64,000 bases of DNA, taken from Globisporangium splendens. Its lineage: Eukaryota > Oomycota > Peronosporomycetes > Pythiales > Pythiaceae. Within the stretch, counting starts at the first letter, position 1. Every line of letters begins with the position of its first letter. Of the stretch, positions 32,717 to 42,949 are shown piece by piece. The translations under genes and the position numbers were made by a program. The notes under the pieces were generated by a model. The model did no database searches and was not told where the DNA came from. It saw only the letters and a program-made list of their open reading frames with translations. The stretch lies in contig VFIW01000029.1 in the NCBI GenBank assembly GCA_006386115.1, forward strand, positions 248,001 through 312,000, in the 5' to 3' direction.

Positions 32717-33241
32717 TCAATTATTGGCTACACCGAGTGGTCGATCAACTTGATGCGCGCTTAGATGCACATAAGTAGAACTATTGCTGGTGATGGCTCG
32801 ATGCTTTGCCATCAGACACGCGTCGACGCCTTGGACCAAATAGATCTCGTCGTTGACGCGGTGGTAGCCGCACTTCTCGTAAAAGCCTCTCTTGTCGTAC
32901 CGCGCCGAGAGTGCAAACGAGTCGACGACCCCTGCTAGGTGCTGCTCGATACCAGTCATCAACGCCACGCCGTAACCTTTGCCGCGGCACTCCGAGAGCA
33001 CAGCGACGCGACCGATCGTCGCCTCGCGCGATTGCGGATCCAACTGTGCGCGCGCGGCGGCAACGTACTTGTCTTGCTCGACGTCTTTGCCCAAAAAGTG
33101 CCATGTCGTATCCTCCGCATCGGACTCTTCAACCTCGAGATCGCCGTCAAAGCCGGACTCGTCGACGAACACTTTGTAGCGCAGTGCGAATGCGATCTTC
33201 TGTTCTTCAGCTGTAGTCACACGGGTCACGAGCAGCGTCAT
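32717..33241 (-). CDS. GNAT acetyltransferase, tandem copy A (stop-loss tail)
   Basis: A 174-residue GNAT-fold N-acetyltransferase, taken from ATG 33241 (MTLLVTRVTTAEEQ), the same start as copy B. Motif A is clear: GRVAVLSECRGKGYGVALM, with RGKGYG as the acetyl-CoA pyrophosphate loop. Motif B is FALSARYDKRGFYEKCGYHR, ending in the usual Tyr/Phe-rich strand. It resembles the ElaA/YjcF-type small acetyltransferases; the acceptor is unknown. It is nearly identical to copy B, 1.66 kb away. Copy B ends at ...AITSKTST; here the TAA has become TAT, so the frame runs on for 18 residues (YVHLSAHQVDRPLGVANN). The Ala/Thr difference in KYVAAARAQ against KYVATARAQ is among very few in the body. Confidence 0.85.
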   Translation of the reverse strand: MTLLVTRVTTAEEQKIAFALRYKVFVDESGFDGDLEVEESDAEDTTWHFLGKDVEQDKYVAAARAQLDPQSREATIGRVAVLSECRGKGYGVALMTGIEQHLAGVVDSFALSARYDKRGFYEKCGYHRVNDEIYLVQGVDACLMAKHRAITSNSSTYVHLSAHQVDRPLGVANN

Positions 33242-34432
33242 CGTAGACGGAAATTGGATTTGATCGTGTGTGTGTGTAGGTGGTTGGATGCTATTCGCGA
33301 AATGGACCGAATGGAACACCAGCGGCCACGGCAACAAGTCCTGGGTCGTCGATGATCTTTCGCCATCAGCATTGCCATAGTGAGTGAGTGACCTGAAGTA
33401 GCGCTGCTCATTCCGAGTAAACAGAAAGCAGACTGATGATCGCTAAATTGCTGTTCTATTCCGTGATAAGTCGGCACATTACTACTAACTCGACATAACT
33501 TGACGACTTTGGAGACTTTTTCGGTGACTTTGCGTGGATGCGCTTCACAACTGACGACACGCATCCAAACATTCCACTGAGATGACACGAGACTGACCGA
33601 CCGACCGAACGCCTTTCTGATGGCTCCCAGTCAAGCGCAGCTGTCGAAGCACATCTAAACACGGCGATGGGGTGCACACAAACTTGCGTCTGGCTCCCTG
33701 AAATGACTCTGTGTCCATTGTCAACATGCATCTAAACGCTGCGCTGGGGTGTGCACTAGCCAGCTGACCCAACTCCATCGCTCCAGACTACCAGCGTCCG
33801 CTAATTTCAGTACGGTCAACTGCACTGTCCTCTATTTTTTCTTCCAGCAAATCGTTTGAACTGCGAGGAGACTCGACAAACGCGACTTGCTTCGTTCGTT
33901 CCATTCGAGCGCAACCGGAGGCGGCACGGATGCAGTCTGACTGGCTGGCGAGATCGAGACATCACTCCACACAGATGCACACAAATCAGGGTGTCGAAGC
34001 TTGCTTGCCGTGAGGCTGTGAGGATTCTGAATTTTTGTGCGAGCTCCCAAAAGGGATGCCATTATAATATGTGATATTCGATGCACGCCCTTGCACTGAC
34101 ATGTCCTGTGCCAACGTGTTCATGTCAAGGCGGCTCTCGAGTGTAGTGGTTTGATCAAGGGTATCAAGGACGTGGCTCCAAGTGTGCCTGGCACCATTGA
34201 CGTTTTCACGAACAGCAATTTATCAGTGCACTTACGTGCAAAAAGTCCAACTCTCAGTAATCTACATGAACCATATTGACTTGTCAAGGCTCTCCCAGGA
34301 TATCGCTTTATCAATCTAAACACAATGTAAAGCCACAGCAGCAGCCAGACGCAGACACAGACAGGTTCGAAATCTTGTTGAACATTCCCTTATGATCACA
34401 CTGAATGGTCACTTGATGAGTCCAATGCGCAC
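33242..34432. repeat. Duplicated spacer between GNAT copies
   Basis: No gene is supported. The sequence upstream of copy A (33400-33800) is diverged but related to that upstream of copy B (about 35050-35280), so the tandem unit is larger than the gene. A short motif (CATCTAAACACGG-like followed by GCTGGGGTG) occurs at about 33652 and 33725, and again at about 35216 in the copy B flank. Confidence 0.45.
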
Positions 34433-34903
34433 TTAAGTCGACGTTTTGCTGGTGATGGCTCGATGCTTTGCCATCAGACACGCGTCGACGCCTTGGACCA
34501 AATAGATCTCGTCGTTGACGCGGTGGTAGCCGCACTTCTCGTAAAAGCCTCTCTTGTCGTACCGCGCCGAGAGTGCAAACGAGTCGACGACCCCTGCTAG
34601 GTGCTGCTCGATACCAGTCATCAACGCCACGCCGTAACCTTTGCCGCGGCACTCCGAGAGCACAGCGACGCGACCGATCGTCGCCTCGCGCGATTGCGGA
34701 TCCAACTGTGCGCGCGCGGTGGCAACGTACTTGTCTTGCTCGACGTCTTTGCCCAAAAAGTGCCATGTCGTATCCTCCGCATCGGACTCTTCAACCTCGA
34801 GATCGCCGTCAAAGCCGGACTCGTCGACGAACACTTTGTAGCGCAGTGCGAATGCGATCTTCTGTTCTTCAGCTGTAGTCACACGGGTCACGAGCAGCGT
34901 CAT
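34433..34903 (-). CDS. GNAT acetyltransferase, tandem copy B
   Basis: A 156-residue GNAT-fold protein, nearly identical to copy A over the whole domain. It has the same acetyl-CoA loop (RGKGYGVALM) and the same C-terminal strand (YHRVNDEIYLVQGVDACLMA). This copy keeps the stop after AITSKTST, so it probably represents the ancestral length. The distance between equivalent starts (34903 and 33241) is 1,662 bases, the duplication period. Both are on the same strand, consistent with unequal crossing-over. The substrate is unknown. Confidence 0.85.
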   Translation of the reverse strand: MTLLVTRVTTAEEQKIAFALRYKVFVDESGFDGDLEVEESDAEDTTWHFLGKDVEQDKYVATARAQLDPQSREATIGRVAVLSECRGKGYGVALMTGIEQHLAGVVDSFALSARYDKRGFYEKCGYHRVNDEIYLVQGVDACLMAKHRAITSKTST

Positions 34904-35626
34904 TGTCGCCAGAAGCAGGTGGATTTGGATCCAGCCGCGTGGGTATCGTTCTAGTCGGACGCTGCTTGCGAAATGGAAGAACTACATAGTAGCGTCCCGA
35001 TCCCTTGAAGGACGTCCTCATCCAGCGTAGCCACGATTATCTGGTGAAGTAATTGGTCTGGAACAAACAGTAACCAAATGATGGTCGATTGTATACATGA
35101 ACGAGCAGCTCTTCGATCCGTAATAGCTCGGCGTGGTGATCCTAAGTCACCACGATCCGACGACTTGGACGGACTTCCAGTGGCTTAGTGTCACTGCTTG
35201 CGCTACTGTCGCCATACATCCAAACACGGTGCTGGGATGCAACTGACTCTCACTCGCTCCGTGAACCTGGACGAAACATGAACCCTTGCCCATCAGATCT
35301 CAGCCAATCTTGATCTGTTCGATGCTAGGATCTCGCAATTGGGTGGAGAATCGCTATAGCATTGCATCCCTTAATTCCACGCAAGCGCAGTTGACGTGGG
35401 CGTGGTGCTTCCATTAGAATTAAGGACGCCCTTGCACACAGCATGAGCAGTAGCCCAAAGTGTCAAAAGCCATTTTTTAAAGTATCAAACATGTATCCAT
35501 ATTAAAATAGAGAGCTCGGTACTTTGGTATCGCACACTATACTCAATTATACACCTTATCCGAATTCGCAACATATTATACGCGTCCACTCTTTTTTCCC
35601 TTCTCATTTCCCCAAAAAGCGCGAAA
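34904..35626. other. Intergenic, upstream part of duplicated GNAT unit
   Basis: 35050-35280 is related to the flank of GNAT copy A. No gene is seen. The part next to 35627 is A/T-rich and is the likely promoter of the PHD-TAZ gene. Confidence 0.4.
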
Positions 35627-37217
35627 ATGGCGGCAACGACTCCAGCGGCGACGTTCGACTGGGAGCGCGCGCTGCAGCAGGACCGGCGGCTGCCGCGCAT
35701 GCAGCAGCTCGTGGAGTCCATTCTGCACGCCAACTTCCCCGCCGTCGCCGACAAACTGCGCAAGGAGGACCCGCCCGCGCGCCAGTACGCTACGACTCCA
35801 ATGGCTCCAGCACCTGTTCCAACAGCGCCAGTATCGGCTGTTAAACAAGAGATGGCGGCAGCTATGAGCAGCAAGATGGATCGTCTGATGCCGGAGAAGG
35901 CGCGCCAGTCGATCCCAATTGTGGAGCAGCAGTCGGACTACTTGAGCGCGAGCGAGTCGAGCGAAATGGACACGCGCGAAGTGGACCCGATGGACGAGCT
36001 GAGCGACTTTGAGACGCAGTCGAACGAGTCGCAGCGAGAACAGCAGTCGACCTCTCAACAGCAGCAGCAGATGCAAGCGCCGCGAAATTACACATCGAGC
36101 GTGCCACTGGCGCCACAGACTGACGAGGGTGATTTCAATAACGACGACGGAAACGACGTGGAAATGGATGAAGTTGATGACGACGGCGACGAAGAGGTAC
36201 GAAAATGGACGGCTCCCTGTTCTTTGTACTGGATGTAGCTGCTCATTTGTGTGTGGAGCGTAGGACGAAGACGACACGGCGTGTGTGGTCTGCAACAGCA
36301 GCGAGAACGAAAAGCAGATCCTGTTGTGCGACAAATGCAATGGCGGTAAGTTGTCGTGTATGTGTTTTTTGAGCTGTCATACTGATGTGAGGCTTCTTTA
36401 TTACTTTGTGCGTTTAATGACTAGAATACCATCTCTACTGTCTATCGCCGCCGTTGACGCACGTTCCGGAAGGCGAATGGTTTTGTCCAATCTGTGCGCC
36501 AACTCAAATCCAAGCGCCATCTCCACAACCGCCAGTCAATACTACGACGAGCAGGTTGCCGCCAACTACCAGCAACTCTACGCCTTCAGTCGTGGAAACG
36601 GAGCGCCAACTACAAATGCCACAGCGGAATGCCAACGTGCCAGTGCATCAGTACGCGCCAGCTTCCACGACCCAACCTTCAAGCTCCACACAAGAGAGCG
36701 CACAGCAAATCAAACAGGAGCACGCACGACAGCAACAGCAATCTGGCTCGGCTCCGAGCCAAGGATCGTCAGCAGCGCCACCACGTAGCGCGCCGCCAGC
36801 ACCACCGCAACACACTTCACCATCTCCCAGCTCATCAAGTGTAAGCGCTCGTATCTTTGATTGTATTTGTAGTCTTTATGCATTTTCTGGAGAGCTCAGC
36901 TCATTCTGATGTGTGTATATGTGTGATCTCAGGTCGCACATGCGTTTGAGAGCGACGCCGAGAAGAGCAATCAGCTGCTGATCCACGCGTGCCAGTGTGA
37001 CGACGCCAAGTGCGTCGATCCCGTGCACCGCGAGTTTTGTCCGCACATGAAGCGCTTCCTGCGAAGCGCGTGCTGGGCGTCGCACAGCGAGAAATGGCGG
37101 AGTTTCCGCGTCGCGCGCGTGACCGCCGAGCTGTTTGCGTACCATGCACTGCAATGCCACGAACCGCGCTGCAACGTCCCCATGTGCGATCAACTGCGAG
37201 CCGAGGAGTTTGTGTGA
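35627..37217 (+). CDS. PHD-finger and TAZ zinc-finger chromatin protein
   Basis: Four exons: 35627-36196, 36264-36345, 36425-36840 and 36933-37217. Introns of 67, 79 and 92 nt (GTACGA, GTAAGT, GTAAGC donors; TAG/TAG/CAG acceptors) join in frame for 450 residues. Residues 1-190 are acidic, Gln/Ser-rich and mostly disordered after an N-terminal helical part (WERALQQDRRLPRMQQLVES). The PHD finger at ~194-240 spans the exon 2/3 junction: CVVC, LLCDKC, EYHLYC, GEWFCPIC, a full C4HC3 set. A Gln/Pro/Ser linker follows. Residues ~358-435 form a TAZ domain with HACQCDDAKC, HREFCPHMKR, ALQCHEPRCNVPMC. TAZ domains are known from CBP/p300 coactivators; no acetyltransferase domain is present here. It probably reads histone tails and binds transcription factors in the nucleus. 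Confidence 0.85.
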
Positions 37218-38254
37218 AAGAAGAATGAGTTTGCGGTCGCTTTTCGATGCTGTCTGGGTATTTTTTCTTGTTTTTGCTTCTTTTCTTCTTTATGGCCATC
37301 GCCGGTGGCAACGAAAACAAGAGAAATCGGTTCGTAATTGCGTGGATTTGTGGGATTTTTGGTTTACTTGGTTGTACTTGTCGTATGTTCCTCTATGCTT
37401 GAGCGTCAAGTGAATGTGGTTGATCTCGACTCTTTTCTCGGAGGTTCAGCATGAGTCCACATTACAGTGAGCGAAAAGAAGAAGGAACAAGAATGTTCCT
37501 GAGAGTATCAAGGCTGAAGGCAAACGAGAGCGAGAGAGTGTGATGTTCTGGGGGAGCTGCGGCGAAGGCTTAACCACCAACATCGTACGAAAACGACCGG
37601 AAGAAGCCAGAAGATGGCTACGAATGCATTCTGGAGATACCACGTGAGGGTTGCACTCGGGGACGTGAGTTCAATACACCGACTTGACAACGAGTGCCAT
37701 GCAGCTGTAAAGTCGAAGATGGAGCCACTTTTGCATACGGTATTTCGCTTCCACTTCACAGAGAGAGAGCCGAGCGATTGCACAATCGCTAGGAAATGAT
37801 CGCGTCTAGCACCCGGCTCACAGACACGCCAGCGTTAAAATTCGGCTCGGTTTAGTTGACAAGAGCGAGCAGCCAACGAAAAAAAGAAAAGCTCCGAACG
37901 GATCCAGGTACGCGAGGTGGAGCTCAGTTGAGTGGCACGAACTCTCGACGTGTGTGTATGATGCGTGTCTTTCCAGGGCAGGCGTAGCGCCACGGCTTTC
38001 GACGTGAGTCCAGTGGAGCGAAATGGGTTGTGTGCGTCGCATGGTGCTGCTGGCTGCCCTTACGAGGTGGATCTTCTTGTAAAAAAGCGGTGAGATGGAC
38101 TCCGATATGCCAGTGCGAGTTTGCATAGAGTCAACGGCTTTGCGGTTTCGGTTCAGCTTTATGAAGCGAAGGTTGGAGACCTAACGGATGCGCTCTTTGT
38201 GTCTGTCGACGCGGCTCTGGGCTCACGTCATGACACGAAGCGCGTGCACGCATG

Positions 38255-38280
38255 GATTGGCTGCCGGAAGAGACCAATCA
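38255..38280. promoter_or_regulatory. Inverted CCAAT pair, GATTGG-N13-CCAATCA
   Basis: GATTGG at 38255-38260 and CCAATCA at 38274-38280, spaced as at 21196. The flanking bases GATTGGCTG and ACCAATCA are shared with that copy, which is upstream of SulP gene 2, the closest paralog of SulP gene 4. Confidence 0.5.
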
Positions 38281-39289
38281 GTCCCTCGGACCCCTCCAGA
38301 TCATAGCATCAAACACCAGCACGACCATTTGCCTCACGTTCTGACAATGTAGATGGGACGACGCTCGATTAAGCCACGACCATGCGGTAGAGTTGGCGAT
38401 CAACATTGGTGTTGTGGTTCTACATAACGCACGTAGTGTATGTGTTTAAATAAGCTCTTCGCTGTGTCGCTTGTGTGTTTGTGTCGACATGGACTTTGAA
38501 TCTTCTCCGAGCAGCGCAAGAGACAATGACGTACACTCCATTAAGGCACAACTCTGTGACACGATGCCTGGGGGACTCGGACACACCTTTCGAGAGTACG
38601 GCAGGACAGCCTCAAGGCGCGCCTATCAAAAGAGAAAGATCTCGAGAATTGTCGTCGTGCATCAGAACATGGACGCAACGCCCGATACGGCGGAGACCTC
38701 GAAGGTGCACTTTGCGTATGTATCAACACCACCACAATGGAATCCGATCCCATCTTCCTTGTGCCAACAAAGACAAGCCTGCGAGTCAACTTCAGATGTT
38801 CTGACACGGAGAGTGAAACAACATATCAGAGAAGCAACCTCCTCATGTCAGCTCGTCATTACGGATGCGCCCGAGTGGATTAAACGAGGAGGAAATCCCA
38901 GATGACTTTGTCTAGAAACTGTTGAAGGACGAAGCAACCCTTGAACCACCTGATCAATCAGACTGTAGTCTCATGCAGCGACCACTGTGTCAGAATGGCC
39001 TTCAGCCTGCAGCATGTTTGCTTTTTTCATATGGGGAAACGCTGCTTCCTGAGGTTCTCGGCAATTTTCGTCGTCGAGGTGAGGTGAGCCCCTCTTTGAA
39101 AACACTGCAATAATACTCGGTAGTTGAAACGAAGGGATGCATTTGCATTGCAGATACCTTCATGAGTGAGCTTCCTGTGATGTCTGGACCCTCTCTATTG
39201 CAAGTAACGGCTCGTGTCCAACATGGAACAGAAACGTGTAGCCATTCGTTCGGCGTCCTCCATTTGACAGCCGTCGAGAACGTCTCGCT

Positions 39290-39312
39290 GTTGGTCGAGC
39301 AGCTCCACCAAT
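39290..39312. promoter_or_regulatory. Variant CCAAT pair, GTTGG-N13-CCAAT
   Basis: GTTGG at 39290-39294 and CCAAT at 39308-39312. It differs from the exact pairs by one base (A to G) but has the same spacing. It lies about 460 bases upstream of SulP gene 4. Confidence 0.35.
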
Positions 39313-39720
39313 CAGAGGTGCGCATGGAACCAACGCAACGGCCGCGCTCTGGTGCCACTGTGCCGAGACGAAAAGTGAGGTGAGCCCGCGCCAATGCCGG
39401 TGCAGCTCGGCGATGGCGTGGCGTTTCTCGCAAGGATGTGGTCGGATCGCTCTTCACGCGTTCTCAAGTCCATCCTTCGGTGGAGAATGCACTTGTTGCA
39501 GCAACCGCTCGTTCTTTCTGTGGTCAGCTCTCTCTCTCTCTTTGTGCCCAAGCGACGGTTTGTGCGATGCGCATACATGTTAGAAAGGGCAGGAGCAGTC
39601 AAGGCTGAGGCACCAAGTTGCGGTGTAGCCTCTCGCTCTCTTTGATTGTGAGTGAGTGTCTTGGCTTTTGACACGCGCCGATCCAAATGTCCCTCATTCT
39701 CTCATTTGCCTTCAAGTAGC

Positions 39721-39741
39721 GACTTCGACTTCGACTTCGAC
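39721..39741. repeat. GACTTC hexamer tandem repeat
   Basis: Three and a half units of GACTTC, about 35 bases before the SulP gene 4 ATG; probably 5' untranslated sequence. Confidence 0.6.
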
Positions 39742-39773
39742 GACCCGCTTGCCTCCCAGCAAATATTCGCGCG

Positions 39774-41867
39774 ATGGCCACTCAACGACACACTGCCGCA
39801 GCGACTCCCACGGACCAGGGAAACAATGCGCTACTGAACACGCGGTTCGAGGTGCCCAAGAAGACGCTCTATGATCGCGCCGTGTACTTGATGCCGATCA
39901 TCAAATGGCTCGGCAACTACAATGTGCGCCGCGACCTCAAGTCGGACATCGTCTCGGGTATCACGGTCACGATGATGCTGATTCCGCAAGAAGTGTCGCT
40001 CTCGACCATCATGCACGTGCCAGCGCACCATGGGCTGTACACCGCTGCGACGGCGCCATTGGTGTATGCGCTGTTCGGTTCGTCGACCATGCTCTCGGTG
40101 GCCAGTGGGTCGGAAGTGTCGCTTCTCGTCGGTACGATCCTCAACTCGATGGAGAGCGAAGAAGAGCGCATCGCGACGGGCATCATGTTTTCGTTCCTCT
40201 CGGGCTGCATCTTGTTGATCCTTCGTATCCTCAACCTGAGCCAGATCGCCGACTTCTTCTCGCGTCCGGTCATGGGTGGATTCATCTCGGCTGGTGGCTT
40301 CCTGATCGCACTCGCCCAGGTGCAAAACTGGTTGCAAGTCAAGGTCGAACACGCGACGTACCCTCCGCAGACTGTGTACAAGATCTTCCAGGGCATTGAC
40401 CAGACCAACAAGTACAGCTTCTGGATCGGCACGCTCTCGATCGCGCTCCTGTTTGCGCTTCGATACGCTAAGAAACGCTTCTTCCCAAACCCGATTGTGA
40501 CCCGATTGTTCGAGAAGGACGCCCCAGAAGCCAAGCTTGAGGACCACCAACCGATTTTGACCCCAGTCCAGGATGGCGTCCAGCCTTCGGGCAATTACAG
40601 CCACGGCTTCTCCCTGAACGACCAGCAGTACTTGAGCATGCAAGCCGCTCGCGCGCAGAACCACGAAGTGGAACCTGCCAAGGCTCCGAAGAACGGCTTC
40701 GTCGCCGTCTTGCTCTTCATCGCTCGCACTACTTGCGACGTTGGTCCGTTGATCGTGTGCATCTTTGGCGGCATCGCCGGCTACTACCTTGGTCCAAAGA
40801 AGCTCAAGCTCACGGGTAATATTCCAAGCGGCTTCCCGACTCCACTCGAGCCATGGTACGGCTACAGCGACCACATCATCAAAGACAACTTTGGTACGGT
40901 GCTCTACCACGCCGCGACGATCTGCGTCGTCGTGTACTTATCCAGTATCGCCATGGCCAAGCGTCTCGGTATCGCTCGCGGTCAAGATATCAACACGGAC
41001 CAGGAACTGACTGGTCTGGGCATGGCCAGCATCGTGTGTGGTTTCTTCCAGGCGATGCCGCCGACGGGTGGTATGTCTCGTACCGCTGTGAACTTTATGA
41101 ACGCGCGCACGCAACTGTCCTCGATCATCACGACGCTCCTGATTATCGTGTCTCTCTACACGCTGACTGGTACGCTCTACTACCTGCCTCGCGCGACGTT
41201 GGCGTCGATTATCATTGTCGCAGGGTTCACTTTGATCGAGTTCCGTGAAGCCAAGTGGCTGTACAAGGTGAAGCGCGACGAGTTCTACGTGTGGACCTTG
41301 TCCTTCCTCTTGACGCTTGGTCTCGGTGTTCTTGATGGCCTCATCGGCTCGATCATTGTCTCGGTGCTCGCACTCATGTACAAGAGCAAGACGTCCCCAG
41401 TCGTCATCCTCGGTGAGCTCGAAAATGGTTCATTGGTAGACCGCAAGCTGTACCCTGACGCAAGAAACTTGGGTGAAGTCGTGGCTGTGCGTGTGGAAAG
41501 CTCGCTGTTCTTCGCAAACTGCGAGCGCGTGTTTGTGTTCGTCGACAACGAAATTGCTCGTCTGCGCTACGAAGGCATCCAGGTCCACGGAGTTGTCATT
41601 GACACGCAACACATCAACGACATGGATGCGACCACGATCCAAGTGTTTTCGGATATGCAAGAGAAGCTCGAAGTGCGCAAGATCCAGTTCGCCATCGCGA
41701 ACGCCAAGGGCAAGATCCACGACATCATCGCCCACACGAACTTGCTGCAGCGCCTCGTGGCGCGCAACCCGAGCATCGACTTGGAGAACGCTGTGCGCAT
41801 CCTTCGCGATTCGCCGGCGTCCAACCTTACGTCGCCAACGTCGCACGTCGGCACCAACTCCGTCTAA
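39774..41867 (+). CDS. SulP/SLC26 anion transporter 4 with STAS domain
   Basis: A 697-residue single-exon SulP transporter, start MATQRHTAAATPT. It matches gene 2 nearly residue for residue from ETRFE/NTRFE..KKTLYDRAVYLMP to RDEFYVW (about 30-490), including the loop motif GFSLNDQQYLS and PPTGGMSRTAVNFMNARTQL. Exceptions include LQVKVEH for LQIKVEH and LLFALRYAKKRF for FLFALRFIKKRF. The last transmembrane part and the STAS domain (~530-680, VVIDTQHINDMDATTIQVFS) differ clearly from gene 2, as does the N-tail. It thus looks like a conserved transport core joined to a diverged regulatory domain. Substrate is probably sulfate or a related anion; specificity unknown. A weak CCAAT pair lies 460 bases upstream and an exact one about 1.5 kb upstream. 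Confidence 0.9.
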   Translation: MATQRHTAAATPTDQGNNALLNTRFEVPKKTLYDRAVYLMPIIKWLGNYNVRRDLKSDIVSGITVTMMLIPQEVSLSTIMHVPAHHGLYTAATAPLVYALFGSSTMLSVASGSEVSLLVGTILNSMESEEERIATGIMFSFLSGCILLILRILNLSQIADFFSRPVMGGFISAGGFLIALAQVQNWLQVKVEHATYPPQTVYKIFQGIDQTNKYSFWIGTLSIALLFALRYAKKRFFPNPIVTRLFEKDAPEAKLEDHQPILTPVQDGVQPSGNYSHGFSLNDQQYLSMQAARAQNHEVEPAKAPKNGFVAVLLFIARTTCDVGPLIVCIFGGIAGYYLGPKKLKLTGNIPSGFPTPLEPWYGYSDHIIKDNFGTVLYHAATICVVVYLSSIAMAKRLGIARGQDINTDQELTGLGMASIVCGFFQAMPPTGGMSRTAVNFMNARTQLSSIITTLLIIVSLYTLTGTLYYLPRATLASIIIVAGFTLIEFREAKWLYKVKRDEFYVWTLSFLLTLGLGVLDGLIGSIIVSVLALMYKSKTSPVVILGELENGSLVDRKLYPDARNLGEVVAVRVESSLFFANCERVFVFVDNEIARLRYEGIQVHGVVIDTQHINDMDATTIQVFSDMQEKLEVRKIQFAIANAKGKIHDIIAHTNLLQRLVARNPSIDLENAVRILRDSPASNLTSPTSHVGTNSV

Positions 41868-42289
41868 AGCACCGTCGCGCGGGCTTCGTCCTGAGCGTGC
41901 GCTCTGCTTTTTTCCATTTTCTTTTTCTCCATTTCGTCTGTTTAGAGCTGCTTGCAACTAGCAAAACAGACTATCGTTCTTCTTTTTGCAATTTGTAAAC
42001 ACAATTGATATTGAATGAACACATGTCTGAGTTGACAGCATTTATAACCGGTTAACAACCGTTTCAAAACTGTCCTCTGAAGGAATGTCCTCCTGCAAGT
42101 GACAACCCGTGATGGTTTCAGAACCGACTAACGGACTTGTCGTGGTCGGTTCCTCCGGTAGACGATTGGGCGGACGTCCTCAAGTGCGAGGACTTCACAG
42201 CCACGCTCGGTAGCGGCTGCTGTGTTGACGGTCGTTGCTGGGAAAGCTAGTCGGCAAACTGAGCAGGAGACGAAAGACATTGATCCGTC
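41868..42289. other. Intergenic 3' flank of SulP gene 4
   Basis: T-rich sequence after the stop (about 41905-41940) and A/T-rich sequence to 42060. No gene is seen. Confidence 0.4.
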
Positions 42290-42930
42290 GCGCCGAGTCG
42301 AAATGAACTCAAGCGTCGAACGCGCCGCGCGGACTCGATCATTGCCGAATTCGGAAAGCTGAGCTTGCGCGTGGGCGTCCACTATCAAGGACGCTGCATG
42401 GTGTGCTCAAATCGTCCCAGCTTGGATCGGATCACCGTCACTGTACACGGATCGCACCCTACGGAGGAGCGGGCAAAACACTCGATTGATTTCATTCCCG
42501 ACCCGGCGCGCGTTGAGTATGGCAGAGACCGCTCTTTCCCTATCTTCCGGGTGCTTTGTGAGAATCCGCTGAAAGTCGTCGCGGCTGAGCACACACAGCT
42601 CAATGTATGTGATCGCACGCACGTTGGCCGTGCGCCGGTAATTCATGAGCAGCGTCATCTCGCGAGATCCTTCTCCACGCGAGAGTTTCTTCAGGTAGTT
42701 GCTGTTACCAACCTGTTTTCCGCTGAGAGCAGCCTCAACATTCTTGGACTCGTAAATCGATCGTCGTTTGTCTCGCCGACCGCTTCGAAACGCAGCAGCG
42801 TCCTCCTGAAGGTTGCTCGTCCTCGCGGGGTTGCCCACCGCACCCAACCTATCGCTGCCACATCGGAGTCATGTCAGAACGGGATCTCCATCACCAGATC
42901 CATGTTACAATGTGTGATTGCATTTCGCTC
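42290..42930 (-). pseudogene. Decayed CNG-type channel fragment (cyclic-nucleotide-binding region)
   Basis: Minus-strand remnant of a gene like the intact channel at 53.7 kb. At ~42905 the frame reads DLVMEIPF followed by TGA, matching ELIMHIPFW just before the binding domain. Further on, YLKKLSRGEGSREMTLLMNY and RTANVRAITYIELCVL match FLKKLSRGQAFGEMALLMNY and RTANVRTITYVEMCML. The first half of the domain is deleted, and the conserved GxxFGEMA of the phosphate cassette has become GEGSREMT. Past 42407 faint similarity continues (QLSEFGNDRVRAARSTLEF against QLIELREREAKRTIELR). With stop, deletion and lost motif it cannot encode a channel. Confidence 0.7.
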
Positions 42931-42949
42931 CAGCCACTTTCAAATTGTT

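Larger units (their letters stand above)
37218..39773. other. Long intergenic region upstream of SulP gene 4
   Basis: About 2.5 kb with no gene that I can support. A 139-codon plus frame from ATG 38489 (MDFESSPSSARDND, ends 38905) follows an A/T-rich stretch and could be a small lineage-specific gene, but it has no family resemblance. Also present: the inverted CCAAT pair at 38255, a near-match at 39290 (GTTGG-N13-CCAAT), and a GACTTC tandem tract at 39721-39741. Confidence 0.35.

Noticed and set aside
38489..38905. 139-codon open frame with an upstream A/T-rich stretch
   Set aside because: No family resemblance, no introns and no codon signal that I could judge. Kept only as a note within the intergenic entry.
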